Shown here piece after piece: positions 51,573 through 61,426 of a stretch of DNA of 64,000 nucleotides. A model generated the notes under the pieces. It saw only the letters and a list, made by a program, of their open reading frames with translations. It made no database searches and had not been told where the DNA came from. Source of the DNA: JAIBCC01 sp963763855 (lineage in GTDB: Bacteria; Acidobacteriota; Blastocatellia; Pyrinomonadales; Pyrinomonadaceae). Where the stretch lies: the NCBI GenBank assembly GCA_963763855.1, contig CAVXPU010000005.1:3100001-3164000 (forward strand), written 5' to 3'. How positions within the stretch are numbered: the first letter of the stretch is position 1; the number at the start of each line of letters is the position of its first letter. The position numbers and the translations under genes were made by a program.

Positions 51573-52240
51573 ACAATCACACGCGTTTATTCACAATTTT
51601 AGTTTTGTTGGTTAGTTTCCCGTTTGCGTTTGGGCAGGAAAAACCGAAAGCTGAACTCGTAGGTGCTTTTGGGATGATAGATTGTTGCTTTCCAGACTTC
51701 GACATATTTTATGAAGATTTACTGAGTACGAATTCGACTGGTTATGTCGTAATTTACAGAAATCAAAATAACCCGATTGAAAGTTATGGTTATGAAGTTG
51801 CGGTGAAAACTCAGTTTCTGTTAAGGGAAGCGAAAAATGTCATTTTTGTTCAAGGCACAAGTGAAGATCAAACGAGAACCGAATTGTGGAGAGTTCCGAA
51901 AGATGCCGAAAAACCTAATTTTGGAGAGGAAGTATGGGATTATGCACTTCCAAACGAAACCAAACCTTTTATATTTTGGACTGACACCGAAATTGACGAA
52001 ATTTGTAGTTTCAATGATGAGATGTTCATAAGAAACATTCTAATGGGAAATAAAAATGTGAAAATCAACGTCATGATTTACACAAATTCTCAAAAGTTAT
52101 TTCTCAAAAAAAAGAGGGAGATCCTAAGTGATTTTGTCAAAAACTACACGTTTGAACCTAAAAGACTAACATTCTTTAGAAAAAGCAAAACTAGTATTGA
52201 AAATGTTGAATTTTGGCTCATTCCGAAAAGAAACCGTTGA
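51569..52240 (+). CDS. exported protein of unknown function
   Basis: A 223-residue protein with a signal peptide (residues 1-23, SFPFAFGQ). The mature sequence contains Asp/Tyr-rich acidic patches and a segment VMIYTNSQKLFLKKKREIL; no catalytic motif or known family is evident. Its start overlaps the toxin stop and its stop lies 31 bases before the dnaG start, so it bridges an accessory module and a housekeeping operon. Confidence 0.6.
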   Translation: MNNHTRLFTILVLLVSFPFAFGQEKPKAELVGAFGMIDCCFPDFDIFYEDLLSTNSTGYVVIYRNQNNPIESYGYEVAVKTQFLLREAKNVIFVQGTSEDQTRTELWRVPKDAEKPNFGEEVWDYALPNETKPFIFWTDTEIDEICSFNDEMFIRNILMGNKNVKINVMIYTNSQKLFLKKKREILSDFVKNYTFEPKRLTFFRKSKTSIENVEFWLIPKRNR

Positions 52241-52271
52241 TAATGGATTTTCTAGCGTTTGCCCTGAAAAT

Positions 52272-54121
52272 ATGCTTTATCCCCAATACTTCATTGATGA
52301 CCTAAAAAACCGAGCCGACATTGTGCGGATTATTGAAGCGTCTGTTCCGCTCAAGAAAAAGGGGGCGAATTTTTGGGGAAATTGTCCGTTTCATGGCGAG
52401 AAGACTGCTTCTTTTTCGGTCAGTCCGGCGAAAGGTTTTTACAAATGTTTCGGTTGCGGAAAATCGGGGAATGCTTATACATTTTTGATGGAAACTGAAG
52501 GCTTGAATTTTCCCGAAGCGATCCAAAAAGTTGCAGAAATGTCTGGAGTGCCGTTGCCCGAACCTGTTGACGATGAACAGTTTAAGAAAACCAAGAAGAA
52601 AACAGACGAACGTAAAAAGGTTGCTGAAGAGGTTATCCAATTAAATACTTGGGCGTTGGAATTTTGGGAAAATGAATTTGGCGAAAATTACCCCGAAGCT
52701 CGAAAAAGCCCGCGAATATCTTGTCAATCGCGGCATTTCGGAAGAGACACAAAAGACTTTTCGCATCGGCTACGCACCGGAAACTTGGGATGCCTTGATG
52801 AATCTTTTGAAAGAAAAAGGTGCGGACGAAAAACTGATCGAAATTTCGGGTTTGGTTTCGATAAATGAGGAAAAGAAAAGAGTTTACGATCGTTTTCGTG
52901 GGCGGATAATTTTTCCGGTTTTGGATATTAATGGCAAACCCATTGCTTTTGGTGCGAGAATTTTGGATAAAGGCGAGCCGAAATATCTAAATTCACCCGA
53001 AACTCCGGCTTATATCAAAGGCGAACATCTTTACGGATTGTTTCAAAATAAAGCTGAAATTCAAGCGAAAAAATTCGCAATTTTGGTTGAAGGCTATTTA
53101 GATTTGATTGCTCTTATATCAATCCGGTGTGCAGAATGCAGCGGCGAGCCTTGGAACTGCCTTCACTCCTGAACAAGCGAAACTTTTATCGCGGTTTGCT
53201 CGTAAAGTAGTTGTGAATTATGATGGAGACAGTGCTGGTGTGAAAGCGGCGAGAAGAGCGATAGAACCTCTCTTGGCACAAGACTTCGAAATAAAAGTTT
53301 TAGTTCTCCCTAACGGGCAAGATCCTGACGATTATATTCGTGCCAATGGGTTGGAAAGCTATAATAAACAACGAGGCAACGCTTACCCACATCTCCAATT
53401 CGTTTTAGAAAACGCAGTGCGGGAACGTAATCTTGGTTTGGCAAAACAAAAAGCTGAAGCAATTGAGGACGTATTGCCCGCTATTTCGGCTGTTCGGAAT
53501 CCGATTCAGAAACGCGAATCTTTTGATCAGGCAATGAATTTTTTGCGGGTTGAAGATGAACTTTTGAAGCAAGATCTGTGGAAAACGATAAAACTTGGAA
53601 CGCACATTGATATTAAGCAGGCAGTTGCCCGGCGAACACAGCCCCGAATTACGGTTGCCGAGCAGCGTCTTTTAGAACTTTTGATAAATGATTCCGAATT
53701 GCGTGGAAAGATTTTACCGCAACTCGAAACTACTGATTTTGAAGCACTTGCAACCGCTTCTTTTTTTCAGGCGTTGATTCAATTGCAGCAAACCGGTGAA
53801 GCACCAAACGCGGAAAACTTAGCAAAGTTAGTTTCCGACGATGCGATAGCAGAAGATATTTTACCGATTTTGTTGATGAGCGAAACGCCGAGAGCAAAAG
53901 GCGAAGCGATTGACGATATTTTACTGGTCGCGGAAAAATGTGTAATCGCCCTTCGTTTGATGGCTTTAAGCACGCGAATAATGGATGTGAGCCATCAATT
54001 GATTACGGCTCAGCAAGATGGAAATGATTCGCTTCTAAACCATTTATCAGGAGAGCAAATTGAGCTTGAAAAACTCAAACGCGAACTCGAACGTGCAAAT
54101 TTTGCACCCGATAATATTTAA
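52272..54121 (+). CDS. dnaG: DNA primase, interrupted by two frameshifts
   Basis: Three frames make one primase of 615 residues. The zinc-binding domain has Cys38, His41, Cys59 and Cys62 (CPFHGEKTAS, YKCFGCGKSGN). The catalytic core follows (KAREYLVNRGISE, DRFRGRIIFPV), then the Toprim motifs VEGYLDLIAL and VNYDGDSAGVKAA, and a C-terminal DnaB-binding helical domain. Breaks near 52700 (extra base between PEA and EKAREYL) and near 53116 (extra base in CTTATATC) split it. The span is 3 x 616 + 2 bases, exactly two insertions. Primase is essential, so real inactivation is implausible. rpoD follows by 36 bases. Confidence 0.88.
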
Positions 54122-54157
54122 CAACTATTTTTACAGAATAATATACTAACGCTACTT

Positions 54158-55882
54158 ATGACTGATTACGAAGAAAAAGATGACTTGGTTGACCGCCTTT
54201 TAGAACTAGGCAGAGATAAAAAAAACTTTTTGAGTTATGACGATTTAAATCGTGAAATGCCCGATGGAATGGTCTCTCCCGAAGATATTGAAGACGTTTT
54301 ACAAAAACTTGAAGGAACAGGTATTAATGTTTCCGATTCAGATTCTGCTTTGCTCGAAGGTGCTGCCACTCTGGCTATTGACGAAGAAGAAGTTGACGAA
54401 GACGAGCTTGATTTAGACCTTTCTGCCGGAGCTTTGGATAAAACTAATGATCCTGTTCGCCTATATTTACGCGAAATGGGCGTCGTTCCGCTGTTAACGC
54501 GTGAAGGCGAAGTTGTCATTGCAAAGCGAATTGAACGAGGTCAAATTAAGACTCAAAAATCGCTTTCCCGTTCGCCTATCGCGGTTGAAGCATTGGTCAA
54601 ACTCGGTGAAGATTTAAGACGCGGTAAAGCAAGCATTCGCGATACCGTGAATTTTGCCGAGCAAGCAGAGATCTCGCTGGAAGAAGACAAAGCAGACGAA
54701 TATTTGAAATGGACGATTGAAGGAATCGACAATATCGGTTTCCTTTACGAAGATGCTCTGAAAACTTTGGTCGAATTACGCGATGAGCAGAAAAAATCGA
54801 AAGGCAAAGCGACTAAAAAATTATTGGCTTTGAAACGCCAAACGGCTCGCGTTCGTTTGGAAATCGCTGCTGAAATCAAAGGTTTGAATTTTACCGAGAG
54901 AGCAAAGCAACGTTTTATAAATGCGATCCGCAAAGTTTCGAATGATATCAAGAAAGTTGAAAAAGATATCAAAAAAGCTGAAGAAAAACTCGAAGGAAAA
55001 GTTACACCGGACGAAAAGAAGCTTTTGAATCAAAAAATTGTTGATTTGAAACTGGAATTTGAAAAGGTTGAAGAAACTTATAAAATTCCGCCGGTTGAAA
55101 TAAAACGTGCGTTGCAAGCCATTGAGATTGGCGAACGTGAAACCGGGCAAGCAAAGCGTGAATTGGTTGAAGCCAACTTGCGTCTGGTTGTTTCAATCGC
55201 GAAAAAATATACAAATCGCGGTTTGCAGTTTCTCGATTTGATTCAGGAAGGCAACATCGGTTTGATGAAAGCAGTAGATAAATTTGAATGGCGACGTGGC
55301 TATAAGTTCTCTACTTACGCAACTTGGTGGATTCGTCAAGCAATTACCCGTGCCATCGCCGATCAAGCGAGAACGATTCGAATTCCGGTACACATGATCG
55401 AAACAATCAATAAACTTATCCGAACGAGCCGTTCATTGGTGCAAGAATTAGGTCGTGAGCCGACAAGTGAAGAAATCGCGAAAAAGATGGATATTCCGGT
55501 TTCAAAGGTGCGAAAGGTTTTGAAAATTGCACAAGAACCAATCAGTTTGGAAACACCGATTGGAGAGGAAGAAGATTCGCATTTGGGAGATTTTATCGAA
55601 GATCGTTCGATAATGAATCCAGCTGAATCGGTTACTTTTTCAAATCTTCGTGAGATTACCGATGAGGTTTTGGCAACGCTCACACCGCGTGAAGAAAAGG
55701 TTATCAAAATGCGTTTTGGACTTGGAAATACGGGCTCGGAGCACACGTTGGAAGAGGTTGGGCAGCATTTCGCAGTTACCCGCGAACGTATCCGGCAGAT
55801 CGAAGCTAAGGCCTTAAGAAAACTCCGCCATCCATCGCGTTCAAGAAAATTGAAAGCGTTTTTGGAAGGAACTCCGCAGTAG
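54158..55882 (+). CDS. rpoD: primary RNA polymerase sigma factor
   Basis: A 574-residue sigma-70 factor. Region 1.1 is short and acidic; region 1.2 reads DPVRLYLREMGVVPLLTREGE; region 2 has LRLVVSIAKKYTNRGLQFLDLIQEGNIG and YKFSTYATWWIRQAI; region 3 has SLVQELGREPTSEEIA; region 4 has LTPREEKVIKMRFG and the terminal helix RERIRQIEAKALRKLRHPSR. A long Lys/Glu-rich non-conserved region lies between 1.2 and 2. It follows dnaG in the classical macromolecular-synthesis order and ends in a strong terminator. Confidence 0.96.
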   Translation: MTDYEEKDDLVDRLLELGRDKKNFLSYDDLNREMPDGMVSPEDIEDVLQKLEGTGINVSDSDSALLEGAATLAIDEEEVDEDELDLDLSAGALDKTNDPVRLYLREMGVVPLLTREGEVVIAKRIERGQIKTQKSLSRSPIAVEALVKLGEDLRRGKASIRDTVNFAEQAEISLEEDKADEYLKWTIEGIDNIGFLYEDALKTLVELRDEQKKSKGKATKKLLALKRQTARVRLEIAAEIKGLNFTERAKQRFINAIRKVSNDIKKVEKDIKKAEEKLEGKVTPDEKKLLNQKIVDLKLEFEKVEETYKIPPVEIKRALQAIEIGERETGQAKRELVEANLRLVVSIAKKYTNRGLQFLDLIQEGNIGLMKAVDKFEWRRGYKFSTYATWWIRQAITRAIADQARTIRIPVHMIETINKLIRTSRSLVQELGREPTSEEIAKKMDIPVSKVRKVLKIAQEPISLETPIGEEEDSHLGDFIEDRSIMNPAESVTFSNLREITDEVLATLTPREEKVIKMRFGLGNTGSEHTLEEVGQHFAVTRERIRQIEAKALRKLRHPSRSRKLKAFLEGTPQ

Positions 55883-55901
55883 TTTAATTTATAATTTGGA
55901 G

Positions 55902-55939
55902 ATGCGACTTGTGATAATCAACCACAAGTCGCATTTTTT
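55902..55939 (+). terminator. intrinsic terminator after rpoD
   Basis: A perfect 12-bp stem (ATGCGACTTGTG paired with CACAAGTCGCAT) around a 9-base loop is followed by TTTTTTATT, 20 bases after the rpoD stop. Confidence 0.9.
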
Positions 55940-55961
55940 ATTCATAGATAGCCAGATTTTA

Positions 55962-57110
55962 CTACCACATCATTAAGCCTGTTTCACCACTTTGAAGGCT
56001 GTAATACAATCTTACTCTCAAGATATATTTTCTACCTGCCACAAGTTTTATTCTAAAATAGGCATTCCTATCGGCTCCACTATCATCATCGCCAGTCATA
56101 TACCGTTGAGTACCATTTTCTTCCTCAAAAAGCACCATAACTGAATCAGAAGTTCCAAAAGTTTGGATTTCATAGTATCGAGTAACAGTTGGATTAATAA
56201 CAAAATCTACCTGCTGACCTGCACTAATTGAAAATTTAACCGACTCTAAAACCTTTAATTCTTTTAGATTATTATCATCAGTTGGTGGATAAAATTGTTT
56301 TACCCAAGTTTTATCTCTTTCTGATAAGCCACCAGCTGGATTAATTCCTGTTTGACAAAACTGAGCAGGTTCTAAAATCATTCCGGGACCAAATGGATAG
56401 TGCATAATTGAATCAGGGTCCCAACTTGAACCTTGCACTGTATCAGGTTCAATTTTTCGTATGATGTTGTGAAAAGTCTTATCTCTACTCCAGCGATTTG
56501 GCGGGTTGGCAAGTGCCGTGTAAACAGCTTCTTCATTCCAAACAATTCCAGCAAACGGATTTTGATGTTCGTGAGGAAATGAAAGCGTGTGTCCTATTTC
56601 GTGGATGGCTGTATCAATGTCATTAGTGACATCCCAACCAAAATTCATAGTCCTTTCGTTGCGACCGATGTTTCTTATATCTCGTCCAATATAAGACCAT
56701 GCTCCATCGTTACGCATAAATCCGATCCTGATGTCAGCTTCATCTCTGGTTTGAACTTCAAGGAAATTCAATCCAATGCCAACATCGTTCCAAACCTGAA
56801 AGGCATTCCTAACCATATTTTTTTCAGCTTGATTCGTTTTCCATTTTACAAACTCACTGGAACCATCTGTAAAAAAGACGGTTTCGCCATCGGTTTCCCT
56901 ATCAAAAAAATAATATTTTAGAGTTGTCCCGTTTACCCATTTCTTTTCATTCTCTCTAATTAGTTCGAGGCGACCTGGGGTCATATTTGGAGACAAAATT
57001 CGTTCAGCCACTTGAGGCATTGAACAATATCTATGCGTGTTTTCGTCACTATCTGGTAATAAATAATCTGCACTTTTAATAGATTTTTCTGATTTGTTTT
57101 TCTTTGTCAT
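55962..57110 (-). CDS. astacin-like (M12A) metalloprotease with PPC-type C-terminal domain
   Basis: A 382-residue protein. IHEIGHTLSFPHEHQNP (His170, Glu171, His174, His180) is the extended astacin zinc motif, and SIMHYPFG contains the Met-turn. The C-terminal 90 residues form a beta domain like the pre-peptidase C-terminal family (YEIQTFGTSDSVMVLF, DSGADRNAYFRIKL). No signal peptide is seen at the N terminus (MTKKNKSEKS), unusual for astacins. Immediate neighbours on both sides point away, so it is monocistronic. Confidence 0.85.
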   Translation of the reverse strand: MTKKNKSEKSIKSADYLLPDSDENTHRYCSMPQVAERILSPNMTPGRLELIRENEKKWVNGTTLKYYFFDRETDGETVFFTDGSSEFVKWKTNQAEKNMVRNAFQVWNDVGIGLNFLEVQTRDEADIRIGFMRNDGAWSYIGRDIRNIGRNERTMNFGWDVTNDIDTAIHEIGHTLSFPHEHQNPFAGIVWNEEAVYTALANPPNRWSRDKTFHNIIRKIEPDTVQGSSWDPDSIMHYPFGPGMILEPAQFCQTGINPAGGLSERDKTWVKQFYPPTDDNNLKELKVLESVKFSISAGQQVDFVINPTVTRYYEIQTFGTSDSVMVLFEEENGTQRYMTGDDDSGADRNAYFRIKLVAGRKYILRVRLYYSLQSGETGLMMW

Positions 57111-57379
57111 GATACTTCTCCTAATATTTCGGCGTTAAGGCTTATTGTTTATTCATTGCACCTAAGCAAGGGGATAAATCAAAATAGTCCTTCTTTTTTT
57201 AATGTGCTTTTTGATCAAACCATTACATTTTTACGATCATTTTATCAATTAATAGTAATCCCCTCTTGGGCGAATAACTTCCACGCCAAGTATTGAATTA
57301 GTTAAGGATTTTCAAAAACATTAGATAGGACATAACTTTCCTTAATCATTACTTTTTGGTAAACTATCAGCTTGCATTT

Positions 57380-59263
57380 ATGAGTAAAAAAATCATCGAA
57401 AGCTACAAGCGGAAACTCGAAAATGAGGAAGGCTACATTATCAAACGTGGCGGGCAGCTTCGCGTGGCTTTGTGCTACCCGAATACGCATTCAATTGGAA
57501 TGGCGAATCTTGGGATGCATACGATGTATGAGCTTTTCAATCAAATTCCGGAAGTTTCCTGCGAACGTGTTTTCCTGCCTGATGCAGATGAATTAAAGGA
57601 ATACGAAAAATCGCGAACTCCGCTGCTTTCGCTTGAAACTCAAACGCCGATCAAAGATTTTGATGTTGTGGCTTTTTCGATTTCGTTTGAAACGGACTAC
57701 CTCAATATGGCGAAGATGCTGCAAATGTCTAACATTCCGGTTTGGTCAGAAAAGCGAAATCATTTTCACCCATTGGTAGTAATGGGCGGTGCTGCTTCAT
57801 TTCTAAATCCGGAGCCAATTGCTGATTTTACAGATGTTATAGCCGTTGGCGAAGGTGAAATTCTCGCTCATCAATTGATCGACACAATTTTGCAAGGCGG
57901 CGATAAAGACGAGATCTTGCTGAATTTAGCCAAGTTTGGACGAGGGTTTTATGTTCCCAATTTGTACGATGTAATTTACAACGAAGACGGAACGGTTTTT
58001 GATTATCTTCCAAAACAGATCGGTGTTCCGAAACGGGTTGGGCGTGCGTTGGCGAGTAACAATCCGAAAGAAGGAACTCTCCGGCGGGCAATGAAACGTG
58101 GAGAAAATGAACTCAAAGAATTTCTATTAAACCAAGATGTTTTTTGCCCTTCAACGTCGGTTTGGTCACCAAATGCGGAGATGGGCGACAGATTGTTAGT
58201 CGAAATTTCGCGTGGCTGTTCACAAGGTTGTCGATTTTGCTGGGCTGGCTACAATTATTACCCGCCGAGAGTTGTTCCGGCGAAAGATATTTTGGCGAAA
58301 GCGGCTGAATGGCGTGGTAAAACGAATAAAATCGGTTTGGTTTCGACTGCCGTTTGCGATCATCCCGAAATTTCAACAATTTTAAGCGAACTTCGCAAAA
58401 TGGATTATCGAATTTCTGTTTCGTCGCTTCGTTTGGATCAAATTTCAGAAGAATTATTAGACGCTTTAGTCGCCTCAAACGATCAGCAAATCGCTGTTGC
58501 ACCCGAAACGGGCTCAGATAGACTTCGCCGAGTTATCAATAAAAACTTGACCAATGATGAAATTGTTGATATATGCGGAGCCGTTTTTGACCGTGGAATG
58601 TTGACGATAAAACTTTATATGATGGTCGGTTTGCCAACTGAAACTCAAGAAGATTTGGACGAAATGTTTGTTTTGGTGGAGCGAATAAAAGATCGTATGT
58701 TGTTGGCTGGCAAGAAGTTCGGACGTGCCGGAAAGATAATCCCAAGTCTCAATGGATTTGTACCGAAGCCAAATACGCCGTTGCAATGGGATGCAATTTG
58801 CGATGAAAAAGAACTGAAGCAAAAGATCAAATACGTTTGCAAAGGTCTTAATCGGATTCCGAATGTTGAAGTTCGTTTTATGTCCGCACGCATTGCACAC
58901 GAGCAAGCCTTATTCTCATCGGGCGACCGAACAATATCCAAGGTTATCGAGCGAGCTGCGAGCATCGGCAATATCAAAGAAGCGATGCGTCAGCTAAATT
59001 TTGACGATACTTTCCACATTTCACGGGATCGCAGTTACGAGGAATTCTTGCCGTGGTCGATTGTTGATTCCGGTTTGTCGTTTGAATTTTTGAAAGAAGA
59101 ACACGAAAAATCGCAGGCGAGCTTATCCTCTAAACCCTGTCCTGCGGTTGAAAAATGTACTACTTGCGGCGTTTGTCCGACAACTTGGTTGGCTGACGCC
59201 TCGCCAAGTTTGATCCAAATTCAGCCGCTAAAAGTTCAACAAGCTCTAGCTGCCGGCTTATAA
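57380..59263 (+). CDS. radical SAM protein with B12-binding-like N terminus (TIGR03960-type)
   Basis: A 627-residue radical SAM enzyme starting at the ATG at 57380. The N-terminal 200 residues form a Rossmann-like cobalamin-binding-type domain (VALCYPNTHSIGMANLGMH). CSQGCRFCWAGYNY is the CxxxCxxC cluster motif. Near the end CPAVEKCTTCGVCPTTW adds further Cys residues that could bind an auxiliary cluster. The family is widespread and of uncertain function; some members are paired with a DUF2344 protein, which is not seen here. The upstream in-frame ATG at 57356 lacks family sequence. Confidence 0.85.
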   Translation: MSKKIIESYKRKLENEEGYIIKRGGQLRVALCYPNTHSIGMANLGMHTMYELFNQIPEVSCERVFLPDADELKEYEKSRTPLLSLETQTPIKDFDVVAFSISFETDYLNMAKMLQMSNIPVWSEKRNHFHPLVVMGGAASFLNPEPIADFTDVIAVGEGEILAHQLIDTILQGGDKDEILLNLAKFGRGFYVPNLYDVIYNEDGTVFDYLPKQIGVPKRVGRALASNNPKEGTLRRAMKRGENELKEFLLNQDVFCPSTSVWSPNAEMGDRLLVEISRGCSQGCRFCWAGYNYYPPRVVPAKDILAKAAEWRGKTNKIGLVSTAVCDHPEISTILSELRKMDYRISVSSLRLDQISEELLDALVASNDQQIAVAPETGSDRLRRVINKNLTNDEIVDICGAVFDRGMLTIKLYMMVGLPTETQEDLDEMFVLVERIKDRMLLAGKKFGRAGKIIPSLNGFVPKPNTPLQWDAICDEKELKQKIKYVCKGLNRIPNVEVRFMSARIAHEQALFSSGDRTISKVIERAASIGNIKEAMRQLNFDDTFHISRDRSYEEFLPWSIVDSGLSFEFLKEEHEKSQASLSSKPCPAVEKCTTCGVCPTTWLADASPSLIQIQPLKVQQALAAGL

Positions 59264-59264
59264 A

Positions 59265-59666
59265 CTATTGTTTTGTCATTAAAGTAGAAGGTGATTCGGT
59301 GTAATCAAATTCATACATTCGTTTGTAAATTCCAAAAGGAAGGATTGAAACTTCTTTCGAATATTTTACAGTAGCCTGCACGCCGGCGGGTGACATTTTC
59401 ACGACAACCAACGGATTCTCAATTTCATTAGCCTTGAGCATCGCATCGATCTTTTCTTTCGTGATAACGGCAGGAGGTTTACCATTAACCTGAACCGACA
59501 TTCCATACATTACTGCTTTGTGAACTTCTTGCTTAACCGATTCGCCTTGAAAGGCAACTGGCACGTAATTGTACCCCGCATTAAATCCCAGAGCGATAAA
59601 AAGTAGAATTATCAATAAGTTTGAGTTTGCACTTCCGCGTTCTGAATTACGATTATTTTGTTTCAT
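59265..59666 (-). CDS. small single-pass membrane protein, unknown function
   Basis: A 133-residue protein with one membrane segment (NLLIILLFIALGFNAGYNYV) after a short Ser/Asn-rich cytoplasmic N terminus, then a soluble outer domain. It resembles DUF4845-type secretion or pilus-associated proteins in layout only. It lies between the convergent radical SAM stop and the aroB stop on the same strand as aroB. Confidence 0.55.
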   Translation of the reverse strand: MKQNNRNSERGSANSNLLIILLFIALGFNAGYNYVPVAFQGESVKQEVHKAVMYGMSVQVNGKPPAVITKEKIDAMLKANEIENPLVVVKMSPAGVQATVKYSKEVSILPFGIYKRMYEFDYTESPSTLMTKQ

Positions 59667-59707
59667 TTTCTGTTTATCCCCTCGCTAACAAATACTCGAG
59701 AGCCGTA

Positions 59708-60865
59708 TCAGTTTTTTAATACTTTTTTTATACATTTGATAATCGTTGAATTTGAAATTTTTGAGTTTGAAAGAATTATTGGCTTTCCAATTTCTTTTAG
59801 CAGAATCCATTGCAAAGTTTCCCCAACATTTTTCTTGTCAAACTGAAAAGCTTCAACGATCTTGTCCGTTGCGATGTTTTGGCAACTAGGTAGCTTCCCA
59901 GTTAGCTGGACAACATCGTTTAACAAGTTTAATTCATTTTGATCCAAGTTTGCAACTTCTTTTGCAATTTCTCCGGCGACCAAAATTCCATAACCGACTG
60001 CTTCACCGTGTTTGAAATATTTATAGTCCGTAATTTTTTCTAATGCATGGGCAACCGTGTGTCCGAAATTGAGTATTTTTCGTGAGCGAGAATCTTCTCT
60101 TTCTAGATTTTCTCTTTCATCGTTGGAAACGATTTGAGCCTTAAACCCAACCTGAGCTGCAATCAATTTTTGAAGTTTCTCTATGAAATCAGAGTCGTTG
60201 AAGTGTTTTTTAAACTGAACAGGCGAATATTTTTCCAAAAATGCGTGAGTTTGCTTGAAAAGCTCTTGATTCGCGATTGCCGATTGTTTAACGGCTTCGC
60301 AAAAGCCCGCGGTAAGTTCTCTGCGGGGCAAAGTAGCTAATGTTTCAATGTCAATTAGGACACCATTTGGCTGATGAAACGCTCCGATCAAATTTTTGCC
60401 AAAAGCTGAATTTACCCCCGTTTTGCCACCAACTGACGAATCAATCATTGAAAGCAGCGTTGTAGGAATTTGCAAAAAAGCGATTCCGCGAAGATAAATT
60501 GACGACGCAAATCCAGCCAAATCTCCAACGACTCCGCCGCCAAGGGCAACCACTGCGTCACTTCGGGTTAAACCGCTTTCACTAAAGAACTTGAGAGCAT
60601 TTTCCAATGAACGAAGGCTTTTGAATCGCTCGCCGTCGCCCATTTTCCAGACTGAAACATGAAATCCGGCATTTTTCAGACTCTCTACAGCTATTTCGCC
60701 ATATAAAGAAAATACCTTGGGATTAGAAATTATGGCAATTTTTTTTGCACTCTTCGGTAAATTTTCTTTCGCCCAAAGTCCGCAATCCTTGATTAAATTA
60801 TTGCTGATGTTGATGTTGTATTGATGCGATTTTCCAGACAGGCTGACATTAACTTTTTCACTCAT
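59708..60865 (-). CDS. aroB: 3-dehydroquinate synthase
   Basis: A 385-residue enzyme converting 3-deoxy-D-arabino-heptulosonate 7-phosphate to 3-dehydroquinate, step two of the shikimate pathway. VALGGGVVGDLAGFASSIYLRG is the NAD-binding and active-site block, IPTTLLSMIDSSVGGKTGVN the substrate loop, and NFGHTVAHALE the zinc-binding His motif. Length is typical for the fold. No other aro genes are in the window. The enzyme has no frame problem. Confidence 0.95.
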   Translation of the reverse strand: MSEKVNVSLSGKSHQYNINISNNLIKDCGLWAKENLPKSAKKIAIISNPKVFSLYGEIAVESLKNAGFHVSVWKMGDGERFKSLRSLENALKFFSESGLTRSDAVVALGGGVVGDLAGFASSIYLRGIAFLQIPTTLLSMIDSSVGGKTGVNSAFGKNLIGAFHQPNGVLIDIETLATLPRRELTAGFCEAVKQSAIANQELFKQTHAFLEKYSPVQFKKHFNDSDFIEKLQKLIAAQVGFKAQIVSNDERENLEREDSRSRKILNFGHTVAHALEKITDYKYFKHGEAVGYGILVAGEIAKEVANLDQNELNLLNDVVQLTGKLPSCQNIATDKIVEAFQFDKKNVGETLQWILLKEIGKPIILSNSKISNSTIIKCIKKVLKN

Positions 60866-61033
60866 TTGCTATAAATTTACAGCAAAAGACCCAAAAGTGT
60901 AATTTCAGATAATAAATTTGATTTGGATTTAAGTAAAAGGGATGGAAAAAGCAATTTTAAAGCAGATGAAGCAACGTGGAAGTGTACCGCATCTGCCAAT
61001 TCGTAGTCACCGTCCTCACCCCAGCGACCACTA

Positions 61034-61059
61034 GAGACGGCGGTTCCACCAACCGTCTC
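61034..61059. repeat. small hairpin in the glmM/aroB-side spacer
   Basis: GAGACGG pairs with CCGTCTC around a 12-base loop containing CGGTTCCACCAA; the GC-rich element stands out from its AT-rich surroundings. It may be a dispersed repeat. Confidence 0.5.
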
Positions 61060-61117
61060 AATTGAATAAAATATACATCCAAGCGTTCGTAAAAAGCAAG
61101 TCCTTGAAATAAATTTA

Positions 61118-61426
61118 TTATTCTTTTTCGGGGAAAACGAAAAAATCTGCCATTATTTCAAGATGAACAGGCGGCAGTCTTTCTTCAATGGCTTCTCTCA
61201 TTCTCTTGTTTGCTTCAATCTCTTCGCTTTCGGCAAAGGCTTTTTCGCGATCTTCGGCAGATTTCCATTGGGCAAAAGCGTAATATAATCCGTCGTCACC
61301 GCGGTGCAAGCGTGAACCCAATGAATCGAATTCCCGCCGGAAATAATCAGTTATCTCCGACCATGCCTCAACAAACTGCTCTTCTTTTCCCAATCTCAGC
61401 TTCCAACGATAAAGCATTACAAACAT
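61118..61426 (-). CDS. antibiotic biosynthesis monooxygenase-domain protein
   Basis: A 102-residue single-domain protein of the ABM fold (ferredoxin-like): MFVMLYRWKLRLGKEEQFVE, then FAQWKSAEDREKAFA and ending PVHLEIMADFFV. The fold also covers haem-degrading enzymes and regulators, and no haem ligand pair is evident here. It begins directly after the glmM stop with no gap, so both are co-transcribed. Function is unknown. Confidence 0.75.
   Translation of the reverse strand: MFVMLYRWKLRLGKEEQFVEAWSEITDYFRREFDSLGSRLHRGDDGLYYAFAQWKSAEDREKAFAESEEIEANKRMREAIEERLPPVHLEIMADFFVFPEKE

Noticed and set aside
60942..61034. A 30-codon plus-strand frame starting MEKAILKQMKQ
   Set aside because: Too short, no family resemblance and it ends in a repeat-like hairpin region; could be a relict but cannot be supported.
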